From NCBI GenBank assembly GCA_022578605.1, contig MU394152.1, positions 1-64,000 on the forward strand: 64,000 bases of DNA, written 5' to 3'. The stretch is from Camillea tinctor (taxonomy: Eukaryota > Ascomycota > Sordariomycetes > Xylariales > Xylariaceae). The notes under the pieces were generated by a model that saw only the letters and a list, made by a program, of their open reading frames with translations, was not told the DNA's origin and ran no database searches. The translations under genes were made by a program, and so were the position numbers. Shown one piece after another: positions 21,808 to 35,628 of the stretch. Each line of letters starts with the position of its first letter. Position 1 is the first letter of the stretch.

Positions 21808-24090
21808 ATGGCTGGGCAGCTGCGTACAGCCACACCCCGAGCTGCGTCTGTAGATCCTGTTGAAGGCTATGTTACTAGACAAACTCGACAGGCTTCTAGG
21901 CGCATAACAGCAACAGAACCAAAGATGAGACCTCAACATGAGATTGCTCGACGAGGCACTGCTCGCCAAGCGCGGCGCCCGAGTACGGAAGCTCTAGCCA
22001 CCGATGACTCTCCCCAGAGTTCTATTAGAGATGCTACCGCCCGTCCCGATAGATCATGTAAGTTTTCTTCTGCTTCAACTATTGCTCTCCACTGTCGACA
22101 CAACTCACATTATTCCAAGCTATTGGCCCAACCTCCGAGCCCGTGGAACCTCAGCACCCTGCATCGGACTCGGACGCTGACACGGATGGCTCTGATGAAA
22201 CTCCCGAGGCGAGAGCTGCTAGGATTCGGGATATGGTAGACTTTGATATCCCTAAGTTTTCTCGCTGGAATCAGTCTATGTACGATGTCCTGGCCTCACT
22301 AGACGGTCCACCATCTAGCTCAAGCGATCGCAAACGCCTTGCTAGTATTAGGAAGGCGTACGATGCAGCCCGTCGTCCCCTTGTTGAGGAAGATCAGCTC
22401 TTTATTGACTTGTCCACTCTGGCCGAGGATTGCAGCCCGGAAGTGCATTCAGTTGTACGGAAATCAACCAGCATTGGGAATCTTGTTGCGCTCCTTGTCT
22501 CCATTCTTGATATAAGACGAGGTAAAAAGAACTCTCTCCCATTTTTACAGAAACTCGATGATGCTTTCCCTGCCTTATTTGAGCACAACTTCCAGCCAGA
22601 CTCAGATAGCATAGATGAGGACATATTCGACCTGGCCTTTTCTATTCGATGCTGTCGACTAGCCCTTTCGCTGGCAGCTAATCCTGGATCGAATCCATTT
22701 ATCGTTGCTGCGGGTATATTTTGCAGTCAACCCACCAATAGAACCAAGAAAGCTCGCCAGGTGCTCATCGAGGGTCCATTCAAAGAACTTGCTGGAATCA
22801 ACCTAAATGAGCAGGACATGGATCTTCACGATACTTATCAGGCCCAGATGGGTGGTCTCGTTTCTAAACTTTCGTTATCTGATAAATCAAAGGTAGTTGA
22901 AACCCTCAATCGGGAATACTCGGAGATGTCCCTTCTAGAGATTCTTTGGTCGTGGGCTGGAGAAAAATTCGAATCTTTCAGATTAGCAGAACAGAGGGCT
23001 TCCCAATCTCCGCAACAAGCAGAGCAAGCCAATAGTAGCGAAGAGCACGAGCCTGAAGATGGCTTGTTTGTCACGGGTTCTGATGATCCGGAGTCGGATA
23101 CGGACACTGAAGAGTATGATCAACTTGTACCACAAGGTTCTGAGTAAGTTTCTGGATGAGTTTCTATATATGCACTTTTCGCTAACCAGTACTACTTCTA
23201 GTGACGGTTTTATCGACAACTCTGCTGCTTTAGCAGCTGTAAAGCAGATTGAAAGAGAGGCCGAGAAGGGGAAGCAAATTGCAGTAACTACTCGGGATGC
23301 TATCCGTCTCCTAGACCCGAGGAAGGTGTTGAGTTCTTCGCACCCGGAGCGTCTGCAAAGCAACCTTCATAACCAAGATGATTTGCGACAATTCCCTTCT
23401 GGGTCGCGACTGGCATCTCCAATAGGAACCATGCAAACACGTCAACACTCAGTCGAAGACGATGCTCTCTCCGACGACGACTTTGAGGTCAACGAACAGC
23501 TTGTGAATGAGTCCAAGCGGGTTCGATATCAAGATACGATCCAGAGGCTGCCCTCAAAGCGTTCCCGAGTTTCCTCTGGACACCACCAGGGAAGCCCTAG
23601 CTCCTCTTCGCCTTCCAGGGCTACCAGACGGCGGGAGCCCAGTAAACAATTAACAAATGGTGATCCCTTCTTAGATGGTGATGACCTTGGGGAGGCAGAT
23701 ATTATGGCACTCAGTCAGGCGGCTCAGGATAATCGACGTTCGAACAATGGCTACCGACCACGACAAACGCGCACGCCATGGTCTATTGCCGACACCGATC
23801 GTCTCCTCGATCTCATAGCTGACCCCTCTTTGAACTGCTCTTGGGCTAGTATGGAGAGACGCGGTGGATTTGAAAAATATCAAACTCAGCAGTCTCTTCG
23901 CGATAAAGCACGTAATCTGAAAGTACTGTATCTCCAAAGCGGTACGGTATTGCCTGCTGGCTTTGATCAAGTTGCCTTGGGTACAAAGGAGAGGGATGCT
24001 GTCATTAGGTCAGGCCGAAACCCAGACAGAACTGAGGGCGATCTAGACGAACATGGAAGAGTCATCAACGACATATGGACTCCTCGTTAA
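21808..24090 (+). CDS. Myb/telobox-like DNA-binding protein
   Basis: Predicted nuclear DNA-binding protein. Exons: 21808-22057, 22120-23143 and 23202-24090, 720 residues. The N-terminus is basic and disordered with an acidic Ser/Asp patch. Residues about 110-390 form a helical region (DMVDFDIPKFSRWNQSMYD, DQLFIDLSTLAEDCSPEV, FPALFEHNFQPDS, LNREYSEMSLLEILWSWAGE) of unknown fold. An acidic linker (GLFVTGSDDPESDTDTEEYD) follows, then a charged region with basic KR clusters that could be nuclear localisation signals. The C-terminal block (about 615-675) starts RTPWSIADTDRLLDLIADPS and contains SLRDKARNLKVLYL. This resembles the third helix of a telobox-type Myb/SANT domain (consensus VDLKDKWRN). 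That suggests a telomere or TTAGGG-related binding protein such as a Taz1/Tbf1-like factor, but the assignment is inference. No catalytic motif was seen. Confidence 0.75.
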
Positions 24091-24976
24091 AACAAAGATA
24101 CCAGAATTCTTCACCGGTTGGCGTGAGTCTAACTTGTTCAGTTGATGTGTTTCGTATTGTAGTGGCCCTCTTAGGGGTTTGGGGCGTTGAGGAATAGGAT
24201 ATACCCAATTATACTAGCTAGAGGGATGATACGATCCAAAAGATGCGCATGGCCACGGTATAGTATTCTCTTAGTTTTGTGAGCCAACATGACTACCCAA
24301 TGACCACCACTACAGTTGGGTCCTTTGGTGTCGGCCCTAGACCTAGCGATGGGCTCTTCAAGGCCGTATGAAAAATTGGTGCATAAGACATTGTGGAGGT
24401 GAATCGTAGCACGTTAGGAATGAGAACTCACGGCTCAAGTCAGCCTATTCCTATCAAAATTGGCGATATGATAATTACGTATATAAAGTCTGATGCATTG
24501 GTGACGATGGTTCCTCTTAAGCATTCAAGTGGGCTAATTTAAGCGATGTTTTCTCGGATGTGAGACATTACCTATATGCTATAAGTTGTATTCTAGTATG
24601 CCTACTTTGGTGTCAAATGCTGATTCGGGTAATTTTTGGGTCATATTTAGGTTCTGTCAGATCCTAGCCATCCCCCTTGTTTCGGAATATGTCGCATCGA
24701 CACGAGGAGCGTATATTATTTGTCAGTTTTCCAACCTGAATACAAATGCTAGGTCTATTTCTGTTATTTCTGTTTGGGCAATCCTTGATGGACGATTCAA
24801 TGAATAATGGGAAAGTGTGCTGATTGCATGCTCTTGTCACCCATGAATATTACTCGCCTTTAAAATAAGCCTAAAATCGTTCTAATGCCTGATTGTACTG
24901 TGTACTCGTTAGACCTGATGATATCCAAATATTGAACCCTTTTTAGCTATTGAGATTTTGTAGCCCGAAGCCCGTC
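24091..24976. other. Spacer Myb-like / HET gene
   Basis: About 890 bp with the 3' end of the Myb-like gene and the promoter of the HET gene. No other gene was seen; the short forward frame at 24586-24807 has no domain features. Confidence 0.6.
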
Positions 24977-27448
24977 ATGGATAGCTGGAATCGCGACATT
25001 GTTCCCCTCTTATATTTACCTCTAGACGGCCGTCTGTCTTTTCGTTTACTTATAATCTACCCCGGGTTGCTAGATGAACCTCTGACTACCGAGCTCACCA
25101 TAACAACGCTAGACGAGTCGGAAAGTCAGTATGAGGCGACCTCCTACACTTGGGGATCTGCTGAGAGCCCTCTATACATTACCTGCAACAACCTTCAACT
25201 ACAAATCCAGAGGAATGCGTTTGACATGTTACGTGATCTCCGCTTACCGGACAAACCAAGAAAGGTATGGATCGATGCCGTCTGTATCGACCAGTCAAGT
25301 CTCTCGGAGCGGGCAGCGCAAGTTTCCATCAGTGAGTGTGATTTTGCAAGTTGCTTAACCCCCCCTCTTTTTTCTTTTCGCTCTTTTTATTGGTTTGTCT
25401 CGGGAGCCGAACTCACCTGATTAGAGCTGGGCGTATGGGTAATAAACCCCCGAGACACAATGATATGAGTAAACAAGTTAGCTAATACAGCCACCACTGA
25501 CTCTTGATGTTGTAGTGCATCACATATATAGACGAGCAAAGACAGTGGTAGTCTGGCTAGGACAGGCTGATAGCTATAGCGCCAGGGCTATGGATTTTGC
25601 AGCTACTCTAGATATCGACAAATATATGAGAGAATTCGTCGCCAGTCATGATAAAGGTGCCTACAGTAACTGGATCGGGTCAAAGCAAAAGACATATTTC
25701 TTCGATGCAGGGTCGATCTCGAAGGAAGGGGAGGAGAATTTCAAGCATCTGGCAACCTCTATTGTCTGTTTTCTGAACCGTCCATGGTTCAGTCGTGTCT
25801 GGGTTCAACAAGAAGCTGCTCTGTGTTCCAATACTAAGGTCATATGCGGCCCAAAGATAGTTGACTGGGATAATATTCTTGCTTTGGCATGGATAATGGA
25901 ACCTAGGAAGACAGAGACCTGGCCTGATTTTATTCCCCATAGCATGAATAATACCATCAACAACATCGAAGCTGTGAAAGGGATACAGAAAGCGAGACGG
26001 AAATATTTCCAGAATATATATGGCCGAACAGAGGGGACTTTATCCTTCGAGGCCTTGGTCGCCAACTCCAGCCGTTATGGCGCTACAGATCCACGAGACA
26101 GGGTCTACGCATTGTGGAATGTGACGACAGATGCTGAGGAATGGGTTAGTATAGACTACAGAGTCCCGTGGGAAATCGTCTATGCTGATCTAGCCCAGCG
26201 GTTCTTGCGGAACGGAGGGCATCTGTTTCTGCGAAACGCAGGAAAATCAAGACATGAGCCAGATACGGTTCTTCCATCGTGGGTACCAGACTACCGACAC
26301 AGCCGGTGGGCAGAAACAACGATAATCTGCCATCCTCTATGGAGAGCGGGCGGGCATTCGATCAACGCATTAACGCGATTGTCCTGTATGCGCACTGCAG
26401 TCCAACCCCTTCCGAAACACCACAGGAAGAACCTACAGATCACAGGTGATTTACGGGATTTTAAGAATCCTCGTAAGATGCTGCTTCAGAGCTACGCTAG
26501 CATCAAGTGTACCATGTCAGATGAGATTGTCTATATTGGGGGGTTTGTCTATCCAGAGACGGCCGACTTTTTAGTGAGTAGTTTTGGAAATTATTTGTGC
26601 CCCCTTTTAACCTGTGCGGAGGGGGGGCAAAATTTGCCTAGGTATCATAACTAAGAGTCCGGGGTTCGACTATCGAGACGCAGTCTAGAGAATGGAAAGG
26701 TTACCTAATATTACAATTACTGACTCCCATATTACAGTCCAGCATCCGGGATTACGTTGTTATGATCCGTAAGGATCTCGATTACATCGGGACACTCAAG
26801 CCACAAACGTATTTTAACGGAGAGAGCCTCCAAGATGTGTATAAACTTACACTGATTCTATCAAGCGATCAAGAGCAGGAGATCATAGGTCCAGACTATA
26901 TCAGGGATCACTGGGACGATTGGGTTAGTTGGCTAGAGCGAGGAGCCCCCGACCAAGGAGGTACAGGGGAGCAGACGCCTATGCTGAACCACAGCTTTGA
27001 ATCGTCAGCGGCAATGAAGTATTTTAGATTTGCGATCACGAGACACGGTTACTTTTGCTTAGTCCCACGGCTCGCTCAGCTCCATGACGAGGTTAGCATT
27101 CTACAGGATTATGATTTAGGGGTAGTACTTCGACCATGGACACCCCCCCTTCGGGCACGGAAGAGAGACCAGGGTCAGAACAAGGCGGGCAACGAGGTAA
27201 GGCAAACTACTCCAACCAAGTATTTCGAACTCATCGGTGACGCCTACATCCATGGCATGATGTCCAACGAAGCACGTTGCATCAACGACGAGTTCAAATG
27301 CAAATACCAGCCAACCCAGGGGCAGTGGCATAGTATACTTGAGGCGTCGAATTCTGGTCAAGGTGAACAATGGCGAACGTTGGACTTGAATGGGCAATAT
27401 TCTCGAATTCTATCAACGCTTGGACTTCGCATAGTAAACCTAGTATAA
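24977..27448 (+). CDS. HET-domain (heterokaryon incompatibility) protein
   Basis: Fungal HET-domain protein of the kind linked to allorecognition and programmed cell death; the specific trigger cannot be predicted. Exons: 24977-25331, 25516-26573 and 26738-27448, 707 residues, all phases consistent. The three HET blocks are visible: YEATSYTWG (residues 52-60), KVWIDAVCIDQ (about 96-106) and, across the first intron, IMHHIYRRAKTVVVWLGQAD. Further family landmarks are FLNRPWFSRVWVQQEAAL, SRYGATDPRDRVYALWNV, IDYRVPWEIVYADLAQRFL and LPSWVPDYRH. The C-terminal 350 residues have the usual HET C-part (ELIGDAYIHGMMSNEA) but no NACHT, ankyrin or WD repeats. Upstream, the open frame from 24950 lacks an ATG, so the ATG at 24977 is used. 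It is intact, with no premature stop. It has no obvious partner gene of the NLR/HET type alongside. Confidence 0.92.
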
Positions 27449-28219
27449 ATACCTATATAGGGTATACCCAAGATATGGGAGTATTATTGTACTAGGGATA
27501 TTTGCACTTGGGTTTTGGAGGCTCATGCCGCGCATCAGCAAAACTTGAGTAGGAAAAGCGTCGTTGAGTAAATAAGAAAAGGAGAAGTCTAAGCAGCAGA
27601 GTGGCCTCGAAGTTAAAAAAAAAAAACTCTAATAAGACCAATAAATTCTGTCTGTAAAGGAGAACGAGAACAGCTACATAACTTACCCATGTTTTAAGAC
27701 GTCCTCCAATCATGCTTATGATCTACCAGTTATCTACACAAAACCCCTTATGATGCAGAAACCAATGGATAACGGATATTATGAAAAGGTTAGGTGATAG
27801 CACGAGAGGATGTGATAGCAGTATATGTTGAGATGGATTAGAAGCGTGGCTACAGTACCGCGCTGCATCTCTACAAAGCAGAATTCAATTGTTCGCTAAA
27901 TATCCCTAGCCTCCTCTCCTTTGTTAGTAATATGTGTATCATCGTTGATTTTGCCATCAGGCAGTAGTCAACCAAATGATGTTCATTTAGTCTCCATGGC
28001 AGATGACTACACCGCCGACAACGGGAATGTTTCATGCAGGTCGGGGTAAGTACATTTTCCATCGATACCAGCCCTATGCTTGAAAGTAGATGTTCTTATT
28101 CCCAGAGAAGGATGTGCGTGTTGACTTGTGCATATTACGTACACGCGAGATACTCCGATAGGCTCAAGTTGAACAATCAACAATTAAATTCCTAATGCTA
28201 TCTATGGTACCCTCATATT
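27449..28219. other. Convergent spacer HET / ASL
   Basis: About 770 bp, AT-leaning, with both presumed 3' UTRs and no recognisable gene. Confidence 0.65.
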
Positions 28220-29810
28220 TCAGGGCTGGGACAAAAGGGACTCAATAGCGGCAATCTGAGCGAGCACTGAACTGCGGCTTGTACCACCCTTTGTAGACCT
28301 CTTCTCCACACTTCTCTCAAAATCGAACACTTCAGCAATATCGGCATCGAATAATGGTGATATTCCTTTAAGGTCTTCTAGGGGTAGTTCCGCAATAGAC
28401 ATGCCATTCTCCTCGGCTTTGCGTACTACAGCACCGGCAATGTGGTGTGTCTGTCGGAAAGGGACTCCCTTTAGGACTAGATAGTCGGCAACGTCAGTTG
28501 CAAGCATGTCAGCAGTCAGTGCAGCGCGCATTTTGTCTGCATTGATCTCTAATGAACCGAGGATGCCTTGGATTATTGTAAGGCAATGAGAAACCGTCCT
28601 GACACAATCAAGGAGCGGTTCAACCGATTCTTGGAGATCCTTATTGTACGAAGTTGGGAGACTCTTAAGCGAGGCAAGGAACCCGGATGCCTAGGAATGT
28701 TAGGTTAGGGTCTGAATAGAAACATATGGAGGGGAGAAAAAGCCTAGACTGACCTGTCCCATCACCCTCCCAGCCTTTCCCCGGATCAGTTCTAAACTAT
28801 CTGGGTTTTTCTTCTGGGGCATGAGGCTGCTCCCTGTGCTATATGCATCGGCGATTTGAACAAAGCCAAACTCGGCCGTGGAAAAGAGGATCAGGTCCTC
28901 ACTCAGACGACTCAAGTGAGCCATCAGAAGGCTTGCCCATTGCAATATTTCAACGATGAAATCCCGATCCGCCACAGCCGCAAGACTGTTCGGATGGACG
29001 GATGCGAAACCTAGGTCACTGGCAAGAAAGTCGCGGTCGATGCCGAAGGGATTCCCGGCCAGCGCACCACAGCCTAGCGGGCAGCTCGACACTCTGTCTT
29101 GAATACCTTTGAGCCTTTGGAAATCACCTATGATAAATGTTGCGTGGGCCAGAAGCCAGTGTGAGAAGCGCACGGGTTGCGCTCGCTGCAGGTGAGTGTA
29201 CCCGGGCATCAAGACAGGAAGAGAAGACTGGGCTTTCGCAGCACAGACTCGGAGAACGCCCTTCATGGATACCTCTAGGTCTGCAAGCTGGTCCCGAGCC
29301 CACAGCCGTAGATCTGTGGCCACTTGATCATTGCGGGAACGCCCAGTGTGGAGTTTACCCCCTATGGACGAACCAATCAACTCAGCGAGGCGTCGTTCAT
29401 TTGCTGTGTGTATGTCCTCATCAGCCTTGGGGTCAATGACGAATTTCCCTTCATCCCACTCCTGTTCTACCTGCTTCAGACCAGAGACAATTTGGTCTAG
29501 TTCGGCTTCGGAGAGGATGTTGAGCTGGCGCAGGCCTTTGGCATAGGTCATAGAGCCCCGAATATCGGCTTTGTATAGGGTTTTATCGAAGGTAAGCGAC
29601 TCGTTGAATTTCATCATGAGGTCGTCGATTGCACCTATATAGTGGAAGCATGACTGTCAATAAGAATTACCTGATAGGTCAATGGGATCAATGGGATCAA
29701 TGGGATCAACGGAGTCAATGGCTAGGGAAAATTTCATAGATAGATAAAAATCATTTACCGGTGAATCGGCCGCCCCAGAGGAGCGTACTCGGAGTAGGTT
29801 CCATTGCCAT
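28220..29810 (-). CDS. ARG4: Argininosuccinate lyase
   Basis: Cleaves argininosuccinate to arginine and fumarate, the last step of arginine biosynthesis. Exons (minus): 29810-29759, 29634-28754 and 28690-28220, 467 residues, the normal length. It starts MAMEPTPSTLLWGGRFTG, the typical WGGRF beginning. The substrate-binding block KLHTGRSRNDQVATDLRLW, the conserved PGYTHLQRAQPVRFSHWLL and the fumarate-lyase signature GSSLMPQKKNPD (about residues 285-296, catalytic Ser loop) are all intact. After the second intron come SLPTSYNKDLQE and the C-terminal domain (DVADYLVLKGVPFRQTHHIAG). Intron 1 contains a short GGGATCAAT tandem repeat. Two perfect TGAGTCA motifs lie 180 and 435 bp upstream of the start, consistent with cross-pathway (Gcn4/Cpc1) control. 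It follows ADE2 in the same orientation. The symbol follows the yeast name. Confidence 0.96.
29680..29710. repeat. 9-bp tandem repeat in ASL intron 1
   Basis: TGGGATCAA is repeated about three and a half times inside intron 1 of argininosuccinate lyase. It is probably neutral and length-variable. Confidence 0.8.
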
Positions 29811-29989
29811 TATGGACTGAGCTCTCCCAAATTGTTGTGCAGAAGAAGAAACCGGTGTAGCTCTACTGAGATGTGTGAAGCCAATTGTTCTATCTAATGG
29901 AGTTGTGGAATGTAGTAGCTAAGCAGGTAAAGATGGTACCTGCTTGGTGCTCAAGTCTCCAAGTTCATGAATTACACTACTACAATCAA

Positions 29990-29996
29990 TGAGTCA
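29990..29996. promoter_or_regulatory. TGAGTCA, Gcn4/Cpc1-type site
   Basis: Perfect pseudo-palindromic bZIP site (TGAGTCA/TGACTCA) 180 bp upstream of the ASL start, within the range usual for amino-acid-starvation response elements in fungi. Confidence 0.6.
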
Positions 29997-30123
29997 GGGT
30001 CTTCATTTGAGCTACTATCATGTGGGGTTTTTCAATGGAGGGGTAGAGTAGAGGGGGAAAGTGGGAGGTGGAAATGATGTATCCATGTAACTACCTTATT
30101 TTGCCTGTTTGCTTACATAGTAC

Positions 30124-30149
30124 ATATGTATGTATGTATGTATGTATGT
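30124..30149. repeat. (TATG)n microsatellite
   Basis: About six tandem TATG/ATGT units between ADE2 and ASL. Confidence 0.85.
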
Positions 30150-30244
30150 ACCTAACCTAGTAGGCAAGTTGGGCAGCAAATGCTAGTACCTAAAGTACTT
30201 TGGTCGCTTGCAAACCTAATCGAAGTACATGCAATTAGGTTAGG

Positions 30245-30251
30245 TGAGTCA
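30245..30251. promoter_or_regulatory. Second TGAGTCA, Gcn4/Cpc1-type site
   Basis: A second perfect TGAGTCA 435 bp upstream of the ASL start and about 210 bp beyond the ADE2 stop. Having two copies in one promoter is more than chance would favour. Confidence 0.5.
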
Positions 30252-30462
30252 GGCTGAGAGGAAAGAGTTGGAAGGCACCATACTTCTGTTTGAGAGGGAA
30301 AAAAAAAGCTTATTCGTTTCCCCCACTATTACCTATTTACATAATTTAAATAATTTATTACCTACGTAGAAGGTATATATATAGATATATATGTACTTAT
30401 ACAGTATGAAACTTTTATTAACCAATATATAATCATTTGATCATTAAAAAAACAAACACTTT

Positions 30463-32627
30463 TTATTCTTTGCCCATTTTCGCAAGATAGGCATCTACCT
30501 CAATTTCTCTAAGCAAATTAGCCTTGTCTTTCACTTGTGTCTCCATGTCACGCTGATAATTCTTCATCTTCTCGAGGAGTTCAGGCATAAACGCTCCCAA
30601 AATCCTAATGGCTAAAAGAGCAGCGTTGGTGGAGTTGTTAATAGCAACGGTGGCGGTTGGCACGCCCCTCTGTCTTCTGTCAGCTGGCTACGACTTAGAA
30701 GAGGGAGGAATCTATAGTCACATACGGGCATTTGTACAATACTCAGAAGGCTATCTAGGCCATCCAAGGTTTTGGCTTTTACTGGGACGCCTATGACGGG
30801 CAAGGGCGTGTATGCGGCTAGCATACCTGGTAGGTGAGCTGCTCCACCAGCTGCAGCGATGATAACCTTGATACCCCGAGCAGCAGCGTCGGTTGCAACC
30901 TGTCCCATCTTGGCTGGGGTTCTATGCGCGGAAGTGATATCGATCTCCCATGGTACACCGAACTGCGTTAGTACATCTAGACCTGCTTTGAGTACAGGCA
31001 AGTCACTGTCTGAGCCCATAGTGACGAGGATTAAAGCATCGTCTTTCTTTGTCTTAGCCGGCGGGGTGTCATGTTGCTGTGGGCGGAGTGCTTTGCTGGA
31101 GACTTGGAGTCTCTCTTGCCGGATCTCTTCGGCAATCTTGATAAGTGGTTGTGTAAACTTCTCTAGTTCTCCAATAGGTACGAAGCCAGTGACGGTAATG
31201 TGACCGATCTTCCGACTGGGCTTGGAATCCTTTCCGTAGAGGTGAAGATAGACGGCCACTTTCTTGCCATACATAGACTTGGCCCTTTCGACAAGTCGGT
31301 GATGTGAGTCTGTGTTAGCGCCACCAAGAATATTGACCATGACACTGGAAGACACATGTGGCTCTAACTCTTCTGGAAGAGGTTCGTCCAGGATCGATAG
31401 GAGCTGAGCCTTGTACTGTGACCTGGTTTGGAGACTTGGTTAGAACAAATATAGGAGAGATCAGGGCCGGCTGAATATGGATGCAGACTACATAAGGGTA
31501 GGGCTAGGACCAAACCAATATCGCTTACATGTACGGTATAGCCTCAATAGAGAGATGTCCCGAGTTATGTACCCTGCTCGACTACATGCATCAGTAATTG
31601 CTTGTCAGATGATTGTATGTATGTTTTGATCTCTCCTTTTTTTGGTGTGTATAAATAGGGGGAAGGGGGGTTGTGTGTTCCAGGGGCACGGCCTGATTGT
31701 TGGAACTATGACAAAAGGGGCAGACAATTGCGCCAGGAGAACACACCGAGGGGCTATTTCGTTGACTATCACTTTCCCATCCTTGGTCAAGAACATCTCA
31801 ACGGCGAAGACACCTCTACCCCACAAATTTTCTACGACAGAACATGCAACCTGTTGTGCAAGTTTACATATATCCGTCGACACTCCTCGGGGTGGCATGA
31901 AAACTCGAGAGCAAATGTTATCTTCGTGTATGGTCTCAACAACTGGGTATGGTATCAGACGCTTCGTCTGGCCCTCATTATCCTCCGTACGGATAACGAC
32001 AACCGAGAGTTCTAGCTCAAACGGCACCCATTTCTCTCCATAGCAAGACAAATTGCTAAATTCTGCTACTGCCTGTCCGAAGTCTGCTTTGCTAGAGATT
32101 TTCAGATTACCTCGACCATCAAAAGCGTTATACTTGCTTTTAAGCATCCAGGGGAAGCCAAATTTGCTGGAAGCCTCTTCTAGTGAAGCAAGCATAGTCT
32201 CGCCCGGTTCGATGACCATTTGCTCTGCAATGGGGATGCCTTGCTTGCCGAGGTACTCCTTTTGCTCGTACTTGTTCTGAATCAATCGAAGTGTTTTCCA
32301 CGAGGGGTGAACTTGGACCTTCTTGGTGACCTTGGTACCATTCCCATCGAAGATTGGTATTCCATGCGTAGCAATCTCTTCGAGTACTTCTGTGTTAATA
32401 TGTTCGGTCTCGACTGTGAGGATATCACAGTGTGTTGCCAATTCCTTAACCTTGGAAAAGTCCTTGTAGGAGCCAGTGACATGGTTCTCGTTACTATTTA
32501 TGCGCTTTGCGGGTGCGTTCTCAGCATCGATAATGGCGACTTCAATGTCAAGGGGGGCAGCAGCCTCACATAGCATGAGCCCTAATTGACCCCCACCAAG
32601 GAGGCCGATGACAGGATTGGAACTCAT
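30463..32627 (-). CDS. ADE2: Phosphoribosylaminoimidazole carboxylase Ade2
   Basis: Bifunctional PurK-PurE fusion that converts aminoimidazole ribotide to its carboxylated form in purine synthesis; loss usually gives red pigmented fungi. Exons (minus): 32627-31747, 31573-31529 (45 bp), 31422-30726 and 30669-30463, 609 residues. The N-terminal ATP-grasp half opens with [20 protein letters not shown] and contains [52 protein letters not shown] and, across intron 1, [11 protein letters not shown]. The C-terminal PurE half contains [19 protein letters not shown] (about 444), [31 protein letters not shown] and, after the last intron, [19 protein letters not shown]. Both halves look intact. Intron 1 is translatable for about 45 codons but removes the conserved NSGH region if retained. 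It is divergent from TEF1, with the starts about 1.1 kb apart. Confidence 0.96.
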
Positions 32628-33704
32628 CTTGGGACAAGGTAGACGCAAGTGCAATTATAAGACCGGGAGAGAGTAGTAGAGATGTTCTGGAAATAAGGAG
32701 TAGAGTACTACAGAGGAGGTGACCGTTCGAATATATGGACACTTTAGTAAAGATAAAATATCTCGCTAGCGGGGCGAATGGAACAAGTCTAGGTTAAGGA
32801 GGTCAGAGCGGAAGTTTAAAAGCAACTGGAAAAACTGAAATGCATAATTTTATTGAAAGGTGTAGGTAATTTTGAAAAATAATAATTGAAAATTCAATAT
32901 CAATTCCTCAATATTATTTGTTTAAAATTTCATTTGATAATTTTTATTTAGATAAAAGCTTATTTATTATTATAAAAACACTTACCATATTGTGCATGTT
33001 TGCTGTAACAATAGGTGGGAGAATTTACATAGGTGCCAACAATTAGTTGTAAGTATGACGTCTAGCCTCCTACGGCGATGGTACTTAGGTACCTAGGTAG
33101 GATTCACTAACAATATTGGGCTTAGTGCACCAGCCACTATCCTGCCTAGTGTGCCTCCCTAGAGTCCTAGTAGCTTAGGTAGGGAAAGCACCGCCCGCAC
33201 TTTAGGCATCCCGAGTTAGGTGGAAAAATTTTTTTTTTTTTGAGTTGTGGAAGAAAGTCAATGAGGGGCAAGTGCCCCCGCAGCAATCAAGCGCGTAGCC
33301 ACCCTTTCCCACCTTTTCCTAGGAATAAAAACCACAACACCCATCCCACTCCCCTTCTTCTGATCTCTCTTTCGATTCTCTGTCACTATACCGTTAATCA
33401 TAAGCATTAACATCTGGCAAACGTGAGCATTCTCTCTCTCTAACTTCCCATCTTCCTTCTTCCCTTAAGCCATCAATCATCACCCTCTTCTTCACGGCCA
33501 TTTCCTATTCTTTTTAATCCATCCTTCCTCTGCACCCATTTCCCTCTTCCTCTTCTTCTCTGATCCATCCGCAACTCACCTCACCACCAACTTTTGGAGA
33601 GAACCACCAGCTAACCTGCCTACTCTACGAGCAGCTTCACTCCGTCTCCCTCTTCTACCAGAATCACCACATAGTCAACAGAAGCTAGCCTTCCAGACGC
33701 CACA
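32628..33704. promoter_or_regulatory. Divergent promoter region ADE2 / TEF1
   Basis: About 1.1 kb. The middle (32850-32990) is a very AT-rich block of about 140 bp. TAGGTACCTAGG motifs sit at 33084-33101 and a T-run at 33230-33241. From 33330 the sequence becomes strongly pyrimidine-rich (CT blocks) up to the TEF1 start, the usual signature of a highly expressed fungal promoter and leader. A GTGAGC at 33423 could be the donor of a 5' UTR intron, not proven. Confidence 0.6.

Positions 33705-35628
<1,924 letters not shown>

Larger units (their letters stand above)
29811..30462. promoter_or_regulatory. ASL promoter region (3' of ADE2)
   Basis: 652 bp between the ADE2 stop and the ASL start, with two TGAGTCA sites, a TATG tetranucleotide run (30124-30149) and an AT-rich block (30340-30460) that is probably the ADE2 3' UTR. 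Confidence 0.6.

Noticed and set aside
28220..32627. ASL and ADE2 as a biosynthetic cluster
   Set aside because: They are adjacent but belong to different pathways, and 650 bp with a separate promoter lies between them.
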